Positions 1-11,805 of a stretch of 64,000 nt of DNA are shown piece by piece. The notes under the pieces are model-generated. The model was not told where the DNA came from and searched no databases. It saw only the letters and a list, made by a program, of their open reading frames with translations. A program made the position numbers and the translations under genes. Each line of letters starts with the position of its first letter. Position 1 is the first letter of the stretch. The stretch lies in NCBI RefSeq assembly GCF_905475345.1, contig NC_066610.1:2256386-2320385 (forward strand), read 5' to 3'. Source of the DNA: Vespula vulgaris. Taxonomy: Eukaryota; Arthropoda; Insecta; Hymenoptera; Vespidae.

Positions 1-24
1 ACGACGACGACGACGACGAGTACA

Positions 25-106
<82 letters not shown>

Positions 107-121
107 CGACGGCGGCGACGG
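1..121. repeat. (ACG)n array cut by the left edge
   Basis: About 40 ACG units with an interruption near 19-25, degenerating to GGCGACGGCGG at the right end. Its full length cannot be judged because it meets the window edge. Confidence 0.92.
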
Positions 122-621
122 CGGTGGCGGCAGCGGCGAACGCAGAGAGGAGCGCGCTCGTGCTCTTGCTAGTTGCCTTCTCCCACCAGTTTCGAGAGAG
201 CGACTCAGTCACTCACGATCACTCAGTCACGGCGGTCACGCGTCGCCCGTGTCAGATGCGCACCGTTGTGCGTTGCTCCGTAAGGAGGAGAGGGTGGAGG
301 TATATATATATATATATACATACATAGAAATATATATATGTATATATATATATAATATATATAAAATATCAAATACGTAATATACATATTAGCCAAAAAA
401 GAAAAACGAACACGAAAGGAAACTAACAAGTTTACGAGTTATAAGAAAAAATAAAAAAGGAAGGAAGGAAGAAGGAAAGGAAGGAAGAAAAGAAAAGAAA
501 AGAAGAGAAGAGAAAGACAGATCGTTATAAAAAATCGATAATAAGGGAGGAGTGATAGCGGGAGAGGAACAGAAAAAGGAAAGAGATTGGAAAGAAATGG
601 CGGGATTTTTGAGTCGTACTT

Positions 622-633
622 CGCGCATGCGTG
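622..633. promoter_or_regulatory. near-match to NRF1/Ewg site
   Basis: CGCGCATGCGTG matches the NRF1 consensus YGCGCAYGCGCR at 11 of 12 positions. NRF1 (Erect wing in flies) binds close to transcription starts. The site lies in a non-repetitive patch upstream of sog, so it marks a plausible promoter-proximal region. Motif seen by eye only. Confidence 0.3.
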
Positions 634-727
634 TTCGATCTTTCTTCCGCGATATCAGATGCACACCGGGCGGCGTACGGAACGAAACGAGATAGATGTA
701 TAACGAGATAGAAAGAGAGAGAGAGAT

Positions 728-760
<33 letters not shown>

Positions 761-1064
761 AAGAGAGAGAGAGAGAGAGAGAAATAGAGAGAAATAGAGA
801 GAGAGATACCCGGACGTGAACGAAGAAGGTACGGTACACGAAGATAGACGACAAGTGCCAACGACGTCTGCTATTTCCTCGTCATCGTCGTCGTCTTAGT
901 CGTAGTCGTAGTCTTAGTCTTAGTCGTAGTCGTAGTCGTTATTGCATCTTATAAAACGCAGTAGTTCGAAGTAGAAAAGATCGTAACGATGACGACGACG
1001 ACGACGACGGAGACGACGACGACCACGACGACAACGACGACGAGTTTAGCCGTCGCGTCGCGAG

Positions 1065-1072
1065 TATATAAA
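1065..1072 (+). promoter_or_regulatory. candidate TATA box (TATATAAA)
   Basis: A full TATATAAAG match sits in a short GC-richer patch between two trinucleotide arrays, about 1.2 kb upstream of the sog ATG. The expected start about 30 bp downstream falls in an AAG array without a clear initiator, so this is only a candidate core promoter. Confidence 0.28.
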
Positions 1073-1208
1073 GGGGTGGGAGGGGAAGAAGAAGAAGAAG
1101 AAGAAGAAGAAGAAGAAGAAGAAGAAGAAGAAGGAACGTGCGTGTACCTTAACCCATTAAGCATATAGCGGACGATGCGCGTTGCGTTCGACGGCTCCTT
1201 CCAATTGG

Positions 1209-1239
<31 letters not shown>

Positions 1240-1534
1240 GTTTCTCTCTCTGTCTTTCTCTCTTTCTCTTTCTCTCTTTCTATGTGTGTGTGCGTGTGCG
1301 TGTGCGTATTTGTGTGTACACATATATATATATATATATTATATGTATGTGTGTGAGAGAGTGTGTGCATGAAAGTGCGAGAGTCCGTATGTGTCTTGCA
1401 CGGCAACGTTCGTTATCTGCAATAAATATTACGCTGCTAGAGGTTTCTTTCAACCGGCTCGTTTTCTCTCAATCGTTATCGCGTGTGCTCGTTGACGAGA
1501 TTCGCCTAAGAGACGAGCCTCTATTTCCCTCTTT

Positions 1535-1565
<31 letters not shown>

Positions 1566-2242
1566 CTCTTTCTCTCTCTCTTTCTCTGTCTCTCTCTTTC
1601 TCTCGCTCTATTTTTTATTTTTTTTTTTTTTTTATTAACTCTTCTCTTTTTCCTCTCGCTTTTCCTTTTTCGTACCGACGAAAACGAGAGAGAGAATAAG
1701 AGAGAGAAAGGGAGAGAGAGAGAGAGAAAGAGAGAGATTTACATACACATACACATACACATACACATATACACATCGAACATAGATATCAAGAGTGTGC
1801 GGTACAGTGCAGAAAGTTTTGTGCAGTGAACGGTCGTTAATAGACCAGTGCAGCGGCTCTGAGGAAGGAGAGGAGAGAAAGAGGAAGAGAGTTAATAGTG
1901 AGAGCAAAAGAGACGGAAGAAGGCGCTATATGCGTTGAGGTACCAGCACGAGTGCCAGCTAAGAGAAAGAAAGAGAAAGAAAGACAAGCGTTAAAGGGAG
2001 AAGAGACGTCTAAAGAGAAAGAGGACTGACCGTGTGCGTGTGTGTACGTGTTTGTGCGTGCGCCTATCGAACTAAGCTCTTTCTATGTGTTTGTCTGTGC
2101 GTGTGTGTATATCTGTGTGTACTATATAGTGGGAGTGAGGAGTGAGGAGGAGGAGGCGAAGAAGAAGAAGAATAAGAAGAAAGAAAAAGAAAGGAAAAGA
2201 AAAAGAAAGGGGTGCTAGAAGACATTAAAAACATCCAACGAG

Positions 2243-2372
2243 ATGCATTTTCACGGTGGCCTATTGTTGACGATCTTTCTAATCGTCCTTTCATGTCCTT
2301 TGACGCTTCGGGCACGAAGAGTCGCACCTTTGATGGAGGACGATTGGGCCAGAAGGCCTCATCGAGCTGCCG
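2243..2372 (+). CDS. sog: sog coding exon 1 (signal peptide)
   Basis: This encodes residues 1-43 plus the first base of codon 44. The start is MHFHGG followed by a hydrophobic core (LLLTIFLIVL) and a likely cleavage near residue 20-24, then a dibasic stretch. The GTAAGT donor at 2373 is followed almost immediately by a CTAT/CT microsatellite (~2380-2432). The open frame reads on past the donor into that repeat, so the exon end is set by the donor and by phase with exon 2. Confidence 0.88.
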
Positions 2373-2994
2373 GTAAGTCTCTCTATCTATCTATCTATCT
2401 ATCTATCTCTCTTTCTCTCTCTCTCTCTCTCTGTCTTTTTATTTATCTTTCCTTTCAATTTTACTACTGCAATAATCATCGTAATTATTATTATTATTAT
2501 TATCATTATTAATAATAGTTTTTTTTTTCTTAAATTGCAAACGCCATTTAAACGGAGCGATCGACGAATTGTTGGTTACTAAGAAAGGAATGGAAGGGAG
2601 AAGGTGGGTGGGAGGGAGGGAGGGAGGTAGAGAGGAATTAATTTCGAATATATAACGATCGACTTCCTTGCGATATCTCGAATTCTCATTTCGATTTCAA
2701 CATAAACGTCAAGAGTGGCGTTACTTTTCACCTTTCCTTTTAAAGCTTGAGAACGTTCGAAAATATCGAGAACGTCTCTCTCTCTCTCTTTCTCTTTCTC
2801 TCTCTCTCTCTCTCTCTTTCTATCTCTCTCTCTTGAGTTGAGAGACTACACTCGAGATGCTTTTACGTAACGAGAACCGCGTGAAAAAGGCGGGAAACGG
2901 AGCGATCGTAAACCTTGAGTCGGTGTCGCATGACACGCGGGAATGCATCGGTGCATTCGCATTTGCTCTGTCCTCACTCTCTTTCAAACCTTCC

Positions 2995-3026
<32 letters not shown>

Positions 3027-3115
3027 GTCTGTCTGTCTGTCTGTCTATCTGTCTGTCTGTCTATCTGTCTCTTTCCCTTTACTTTTCTTTATCTCTCTCT
3101 CTCTTTCTCTCCCTG

Positions 3116-3160
<45 letters not shown>

Positions 3161-4036
3161 TTCTGTTTGTATATATGAGACTCGTGTAAATCTAAATCAG
3201 TTTGAAATGGGTATGGTGTTGCGTTGATCCCCTACACGAAATTCTACTACTTGTACCGGTGTAATTTAAACGTCAGTTACTTTGTCGAGAGTACTGATCT
3301 CTGGATGATGTTTTAGATCCCTTTTGGAATCTACGAAAGATTTCTATGTTCTTTTTCTTCGTCTTCTTCTTCTCCGGTATTTATATTTTCTTATTTAACA
3401 TAATCATCTCATCTTAGAGATTTGGAAAGCTTAGCGGATGAATTCGTACGATCCTAATATCTTCGTAATCGTTTTATGTGGATAAGAAACGAGACACGAA
3501 ACCAACCGACCGACCAAGCGACCGACCAACCGACCGGTGGTGAATGAAGTAATGAGACAGGAAGTAACTTAGAGGTACCGGTGCTTAAACACCTCGAAAT
3601 GACCCAGATCTTGGTTAGAGTTAATGCCTCTTCGTATCGTCTTTATGAATTTGCGACTTTTCTATATATCTCTCTTTCTCTCTCTTTCTCTCTTTCTGTT
3701 CGTTTAGAAGAAAAACATTTCCTTTTTTTTTTCTTTTTTTCTTTTTCTTTCGGTCTAAATAGATAGTTCTCTTTTCTCATGATCGAAAGAAATATATGGG
3801 TTCCGATATTAATATCTTAATTGTTTTTCTTTTTTTTCCCCTCTTTTTTTTAAAATACATCTTTTTTTTTCTTTTTTCTCCTTCGCAAATAATCGATCAT
3901 CGTTCGTTCATTGTTATAATGTTTTCAAGAAATTTCAGAGTTTTTGCAGAATTTGTGAAAAAAGTAAAAAAAGTTTCTTTCGATGTTCGATTTAACAAGG
4001 AATTCGTGTTTAAGCGAATGATTAGATACGAAAAGC

Positions 4037-4078
<42 letters not shown>

Positions 4079-4315
4079 TTATGAAAAGTTGATAGAAGAG
4101 AAAACATAAGATACGTTATAATAAATCGGCTAGTTAGAGATAGTTCTGTTCTTAAGCTGCTTACCTGTGTTACTGAAGCTACCTTGATTGATTTCTGGTG
4201 GCCGTCAACAGGGTAAGTGTACACGACGGCTACCTGTCGACCCTGATGATACCCTTATAAGTTGTCTCTCGTTTTTTGGCTATACTTACAGAAACGGAAC
4301 GTAAAGAATAACACC

Positions 4316-4360
<45 letters not shown>

Positions 4361-4830
4361 ATGGAATACCTAAATTGGTCATGTCTCCGATCAGATCAGA
4401 GATGTTTAACGTTTGAGATGTAAGAGTATCTCGAAATGGAAAGACTGTGAAGGTTGTTTTCTCACATTTACAAAGAGAATTCAATATGTCGGCTTAATAC
4501 CAAAGACGATCAACTTACTATCCAACAGTTTCTACTTAGGATCACCTTCTTAACACTTAGATACCTTACCTACCAACTTACCTACCTACCTACCTACCTA
4601 CCTACCTACCTACCTACCTATCTACCTACCTACCTACCTACCAAGCCAGTGCTAATCTCAATTAGTCTTTATTACCAGCTTGCCGACGGTAAACGTCGTC
4701 GAGTTTCCCTGCGACTCGGCTTAATGTCTCTCACAAGGTATCGACCTCACACGAGCATCCCGGATATGTAACAACCGGTAAGAGATCCTTGAATGTAGTA
4801 AGGCTCACCTGAATATTACACGGCGAAAAT

Positions 4831-4883
<53 letters not shown>

Positions 4884-5053
4884 GATACAGAAAGAGAAAG
4901 AGAGTAAAGTCGAGTAGTTTTAAGGAAATGTTTTTTTAGAGATTAGCTCGTAATAAACAAGTTGAATATTCTTGCTTTTAAGGACTACCCACGTAAATGG
5001 ACCTTATTCACGTCTTTTCTTTCTCTCTTCTTATTTCTTTATTTCTTTCTTTG

Positions 5054-5085
<32 letters not shown>

Positions 5086-5320
5086 CTCTTTTCCTTGGTT
5101 TCGCGATCCTCTTAACAAGATTCGCGGCTAATTGGCCGCAGCCACGAATACAACGCGGCCGTTGTCCGTTAAAGAAGTTTAGTAAGCCGATGCCGTCTTT
5201 TAAATAGGTAAATCATCATCACAGCTCTCAGGCGCCTTTCTCCCGAGTAACTTTCAGAAAACACGTTGACTTCGAGTAGACTTTGAGTCTTAGATGTTAT
5301 GATGCTCTTCTAACGACTAA

Positions 5321-5375
<55 letters not shown>

Positions 5376-6034
5376 TCTATATGAAATTTATTTATAGAAA
5401 TATTCTGCGAGTTTTAAATGATCTTTTTAAGGATCCTTTAGAACCGGTTTGTAAACGTTCAAATCGATGATACGATAGATTAACAATTTTTTCTTCGTTC
5501 TTTTTAAGATCGATTTCGATCTATATCGAATCATTGTCATTTCGATAATAGTGTTATTCGTTTCGTTGACGTTCGCGTTATTTCTCTTACATTTTATTTA
5601 TGTATATATATATGTGTGTATGTATGTATGTGTGTATGTATAAAATAATTTATTGCATGTGATTCTATTTACTAAGATGTACAAACACGCTGACACGTGG
5701 TGCAAGGAAAATGAAACTCGTGCTCGCGTTTGGCAATGCGTTACGTTCGTTCAACACGAGAAAGCTTGTCGATGCTGTGCTACGCAAAGAAGGACAATTT
5801 TAAATCGTCGAATAGTATTTTTAGATTATCGTTCCTTTGTCTGCCACAGGGAGGGGAGAGGGGGGAGGTGGGGTTGGATTGGATGGTTGACGGTTTGTGT
5901 ACAGACCCGTCGCGAGTTTATTTATAAAAATATATTCTCAGGAACTTAAAAAAAGGATTAGAGAGCGTAGCGTCATTATTTATAAAACGGTAAAAATATA
6001 TTCTCTGTACGATGCTGCAATGCTGCATTATCAC

Positions 6035-6067
<33 letters not shown>

Positions 6068-9000
6068 TGTTATTATTTTCTTTTTTTTCAATCTTTTGGT
6101 TTCGATCCAAAAAAGAAATCGAAAGAAAATCGTGCACTTTGCATCTGAAAGCGAATGTGATATACGTATATCTTCGTCGTCGTCGTGGAAAAAAAAAAGG
6201 AAAGAAGAACGAAAAAAAAAAGAAATCAAAAGAAAACTAATGCAACAAATATCCGCGTCGTAGATATATTCTCTTCTTCCGTTTATACGAATAGATTTTT
6301 ATTTTCGTGCCATAAGTCACGCGAACTGTCTCGAACGATCCAATTCTTTTCTCTCTCTCTCTTTTTTTCTTTTTTATTTGTTTTCTGTTCTTCCTTTATT
6401 TTCTTTTTTCTTTTTTTTTCTCTTATATTTTTCTTCGTACGTCTAACGCTCCGGTATATAATAGTCGAGCTGAATCACACTTGTGATCTCGAAGCGGAAG
6501 TTTAAAAAAAGGATATCGAAGGTGAAAATCGGTATGCATGATTCTCTCTCTCTCTCTCTCTTTCTCTCTCAACGTTTGTGTATCTCTTTCTCTGTGCAAA
6601 CGAAAGGCAGTGCAACTTCTCGGTCTTCTCTCTGAAGACTTGAGAGAGACAGAGAGAAAGAGAAAGAGAGAAAGAGAGAGAGGACACAGTGTATATATTT
6701 AGACGGACTGCAGACACAAAACGACTCAGCACCTTAACTGCAATTTCTTCGTTCCATGGGCTCCTTTCTACATCTCCTTATACATTCAACCAAAGAAGAA
6801 TCTTCTTCATCTTCTTCATCTTCTTCATCTTCATCATCTTCTTCTTATTAACCATATCCGTCTTATCTCCTTTGAAAACATTAGTTAAGCGGTTAAGGAA
6901 TATCGATTAAGGAATTCGTTGACACTCGAAGTTACGATGGGATAACACGAGATTAATGGTTTCGCGTTAGGTGTTCCACAGCATTCTTAACCGGATGGGG
7001 CACGGCAGGATATACGATGCAATTCGCCTATTTCTATTACTTCCCGAACCTCGGTAAAAGGTGTGGCATCGATCGAACGTATTTCGATCGTACTTGGGTA
7101 CAAAGTTACGATGGTAACACACTTCTAATCCGTAAATCGTTCATCGACGAAGTCAAAAAGCAAAAAAGAAAAAAGAATAATATTAAGAGTAAGCGGTTAA
7201 CGATTTGGAATCGGAGCTAATAAGTCGATAGATTTTTATTTCGATACGATCGTTCCGAATATGAAAAAGAAGGAGGAGAAAAAAAAAAGAAAAGATTGCA
7301 AGTCGATTAGAGAATGGGAAAGACGAAGAGAGAAAATGATTGCGATGAAAAAGAGAGAGAGGCTTTATAAAATTTCATCGTTCTAAAATGACGAAGCCAC
7401 TTATTTGTTTGCGTTTCTTACTTTTAATGAAACTCACAGAAATTCTCAGGACTTTTTTTCCTGTCTTTTCTTTTCTTTCTTTCTTTTTTTTTTTTTTTTT
7501 AAACCTCGGATCGTTTGCATCGCGCATTTAAATGAACATCGTGGAAGGAGACAGCTGCCCGGCCTGTGTGACTCTCAGACTTCTCAGAGACCTTCTCTCT
7601 CTTTCTCTTTCTCTTTCTCTTTCTCTTTCTCTTTCTCTTTGCCAGTACGTTTATGTACGAAGGCATAAATCTAGCAAGAACGCAAGCAAGGACTTTCTTT
7701 CTCGACGTCTATATGCTCGTTTTGTCATACGACAGGGGCATTAATCCGACCTTAGAGAGAACGGAATTATTCGATTGAATATTTCAACGTATTCTCATCA
7801 ATAAAATTTATCGACGACAATTTTTACCCAGTACGTACATATATTACTTCGATACTTTAATTAACCTAGACGCCATTTTTGCTTTCTTTCATTCTTTCTT
7901 TTCTTTTTCTTCTTTTTCGCGACAATCGTCGAAGAGTTCAGAGATATATTCGATGAATGAATTTGGATCTGATTGTAAATATTATTCGATCTGGTTTATC
8001 AAGCTTCTATTCTCTCTCTCTCTCTCTTTTTCTCTTTTTTACTTCAAGGTTTATAACTGAGCTTGGATGAATGAACACACGTGAACAAGTATGATAATAT
8101 TACGTTTTCGTTAATCATTGCGTCATTTAACTCTCGATCTCCGTGATCTTTTACAAATTTTCTTTTTCGTCCTGTTTTTCTTAATGCCAAGTTTCACTGC
8201 TCTCGATCGTTCTAAAAAAGAAACAAAAAAAAGGAAAAAGAAAAACAAAAATAAAAAGAAAAGGAAAGGAAAAAGAGGTTCAAGGAAATGAACGAGTATG
8301 GTTCTGTTTAGATAAAAAGAAAGAAAGAGAGAGAAAGAGAGAGAGATTAAAGCAAGCTACCGCTAGTCGTCGAACGTATTTGTACTTCGTCTGGACGTTT
8401 TCAGCGTTTACGGCACGCTAACAAGTTTTATTAGGGAAACGTTAGGCTGATGAGAACGAGAAAGAGAAACAGAGACAGAGAGAGAGAGAAACTGTTCTCT
8501 TCTCTCTCTCTCTCTCTCTCTCCCTCTCTCTTTAAAGGCAACCATGATGCATAAAACTCGTCGACATTTTTTCTACTTCTTCCTCTTCTCCTTCTTCTTT
8601 TTCTTCTTATCATCGTTTCTGTTAACCATGATAAAAACCAAGTATTCTATCTTAGGCGCCAATGTGGTATTTCTACTTGCGTAATTTTACGGGGTTGCAA
8701 ACTATTAAACGCCACTTGGACACCGTAAATCTTTTCTCTTTTTCCCTTCTCTTTTCTCCTCTCTTCTTTCTTCTCTATCTTCTCTTTTCTCTTTCCTTTC
8801 CTTTCCTTTCCTTTTCTTTTCTTTTCCTTTCTTTTCTTCTCTTCTTCAAGTCGGATCTTCAATCTTCGAGTGCAATTACCGGAGCAAAGTAGATCGCGAC
8901 CAGATAGGACACGACCACAGTGGGACGATACACCACAAGGTAGCATAAAGCGACCTTCTACTACTTGTTGCAATTACCAGACGTTATACTTACAAACACG

Positions 9001-9282
9001 AGCCCTGATTACTGTGATTACTCCAATTGGTATCAAGATAAATTGATGAGCTTGCGTTGCAAATGATAAATTAGGAATAAGCCGTGTCTACTCTTTGAAA
9101 AAGGAAAGGGAAGATAAAAGGAGAGGGTGAAGTACGGCTTGTTTTTTTTTAACATTTTATTTTTTTCTTTCTTTTTTTTTTTTTTTAAATCGTTCGACAA
9201 CATTGTGTGTTGTTTTATCGTGTGAATTATTTTTTCTACGTCCCTCTATTCTCCTTTTCTTTTCTTTTTCTCTCTCTTTTTT

Positions 9283-9324
<42 letters not shown>

Positions 9325-10263
9325 TATCTCAGCCTCTTGCACATGCATCGAATTACAATGGACACTGTCTCGAGTTAAATCGTTGATACGTTTCCAGTTT
9401 AATCTTCTTCTTCTTCTTTTTTTTTTTCTTCTTTTTATTATATCCACTCTCATCATCCTTACTGAAAAAATAAGAGACTACGAGCTACTAGAGTTTCGAA
9501 TCCGTCGATCGAGCTATATCATTTTCATTGGACACTTCGTTTTTATATTTTTCGACTTGATGATCGATAATGATCGATAAACGAAAAGAAAAGAAAATGG
9601 TGAAAAGATTCAGCTCGATATCGTTAGATATCGTTTATAATAATGAAATTTTTGTTAAAAAATTATATCCGTTGTACTACTTGCTATCAAATCGCGATAA
9701 CATATATGTATAATATACGTACGAATGAAATATTTATCAAGGAAATTTTCTAATTAATAAAGATTAACGATTAGAAATAACGTCTAACGACGTGGACGCG
9801 ACTATCGTGCGTCAATTGTAACGAATATAAAGAAACATCGGGATATAATCATTATGAAAAACCTATCGACCTATTGCCCGGTGTATCGTTATTGCGTTCT
9901 TATCGAATATTAATACACTGTGTCTACGTCATACTGGGTTGTGTCCTCTTCTTCTCCTTTTTCTTTTCTTTTTCTTTTCTTTTTCTTTCTTTCTTTTTTT
10001 CTTTCTTTCTTTCTTTTTCTATCATTAAGTGCACGGGCTTGACATTATTGCGCGATAAGCTTTAAACGAACGTTAAGCTTAATTGATTTTCATGAACAAA
10101 GATCAAACTCTCTTTTTCTCTCTCTCTCTTTTTCACTCATACATTTTCTCGGGCGACAAAGAAAATATCTAACTTAATCGAATTCACAGTCGAAAGAATT
10201 CCATAAAATTACAAAACGCGAATCGAGTGGCTAGTTTTATCGTTTATATTTCTCGTTCGTCAA

Positions 10264-10295
<32 letters not shown>

Positions 10296-11763
10296 AAAGA
10301 AAAAAAAATGTGGTCTTTGTAGTTTCACAGAGATTAACTCAACCGAGTCAAACTCAAATACTAGATATTCTCACGTAACAAAAAGGAATATTTCGTAAAC
10401 GTTTTACGTATATATCACGTAATAATCGACAATCCTTCCTTTTATTTCCTCGTACATATACACACACACATATATATATGTATATATACCTATATGTCAT
10501 TCACAATTCAACGATAATAACCGCGAATGAGAAAGCTAAGAAGAATATTCAAGGATATATCGGACAACGGACAAACAAAGAATAGATATAGAAAACTAAA
10601 TATACAACTATAATCTAAATCACGATCTAAGTCCCGGCTTAGGGATTCTTCTCCGTCCACCATATGTCCCAGACGAGAAAGAGAGAGAGAAACAGAGAGA
10701 AAGAAGGACAGAGATAACAAGTATCATGGTTAAATAGATTTACTCGGAAGCTTGAGTAATGCGTTCAGTAATTAGCTTTACTTAAAGGAATTCCTCGTAA
10801 CATGGTTAATCCATGGTCAAGAATCTTGTTCTTGGATCGTATGGAATTTGTCGTGGCGTCGATTGCTGCTGCTTCTATTAACAAAGTAATGTATACGAAA
10901 AAAAAAAAGATACTTTATACGACGCGTTTCTTCTAATGAGAAGAATTTGATTTTGAATTAAAAAAAAAAAAGAAAAAGAGGATAAAAAAAGTAGAAAACA
11001 AGAAAAAAATAGAAGATTTACTACGAAAACGATGATTAATTTCACGTATATTTCGTTGAGCCAACGTTAGATTAATTTAAGTATAATCATACACGTAAAC
11101 GTCTTCAAAGAAATGGAATATCGGTTGAACGATCTCGATCGAAGCAACCTTGGATCCAATCGTTCGCGGTCTTTTCCTTATTCTTGGTAGCGATCGATCC
11201 GAATCGATCGATCGATCGATCGATCGATCGTTCGTTCGTTCGTTCGTTCGTTCGTTCCTTCGTTCGTTCGTTCGTTCGTTCGTCCGGTCCGATTAATTCC
11301 AACGGAGGTTCTCTTCCAATGGCTCGCGGACATGTATTATTCATTATTGTCTCTTTCCACGGCGTCCATCTTCACACCGTTGAACTCGTTCTCTCCTCAA
11401 AGGAAAACTACAACGCCTTCTTGTTCTTTTCCTTGTTCGAAGAAATATTTTTCTAAGAGTATATATATATATGTATGTAACAACAGTAGATTCGTTTGTA
11501 AACACGTGGATAATATTAGACGACGCGTGCCGCCGGAAGGAAAATAAAAAAGAAAAAAGATACGAAACTATTTCATTAACTTTTAAATTAAATTTGACGG
11601 AAAATGGCGTTCCCCGATAGTTATATAAAGTCAAGACTTTCAATCTTCCTGGCATTAACCCAATTATATTTTTTCTTTTTCTTTTTTTTTTTTCTTTTCT
11701 TTTCATTTTGTATATTTATCATTTCCGGACACATACGAAAGATTGCATGTGCATTGTATTATA

Positions 11764-11805
<42 letters not shown>

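Larger units (their letters stand above)
1..2242 (+). other. sog upstream region and probable 5' UTR
   Basis: There is no credible coding sequence here. The stretch is dominated by simple repeats: an ACG-type trinucleotide array at 1-121 that runs off the left edge, TA-rich DNA at 299-370, a GA/GACA compound array at 711-808, ACG units at 987-1043, AAG units at 1086-1132, and CT/TTTC tracts at 1209-1280 and 1526-1605. Short unique islands lie between them: about 600-700, 1140-1200, 1380-1510 and 1780-1960. The last part presumably becomes the sog 5' UTR, because the sog initiator ATG at 2243 sits in an exon that must begin somewhere upstream. I cannot place the transcription start or exclude a 5' UTR intron. 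Confidence 0.6.

Noticed and set aside
124..1907. Open frames on both strands around the upstream microsatellites (Ser/Leu, Arg/Glu, Tyr/Ile-rich)
   Set aside because: They are translations of CT/GA, TA, ACG and AAG repeats, without domains or splice context.
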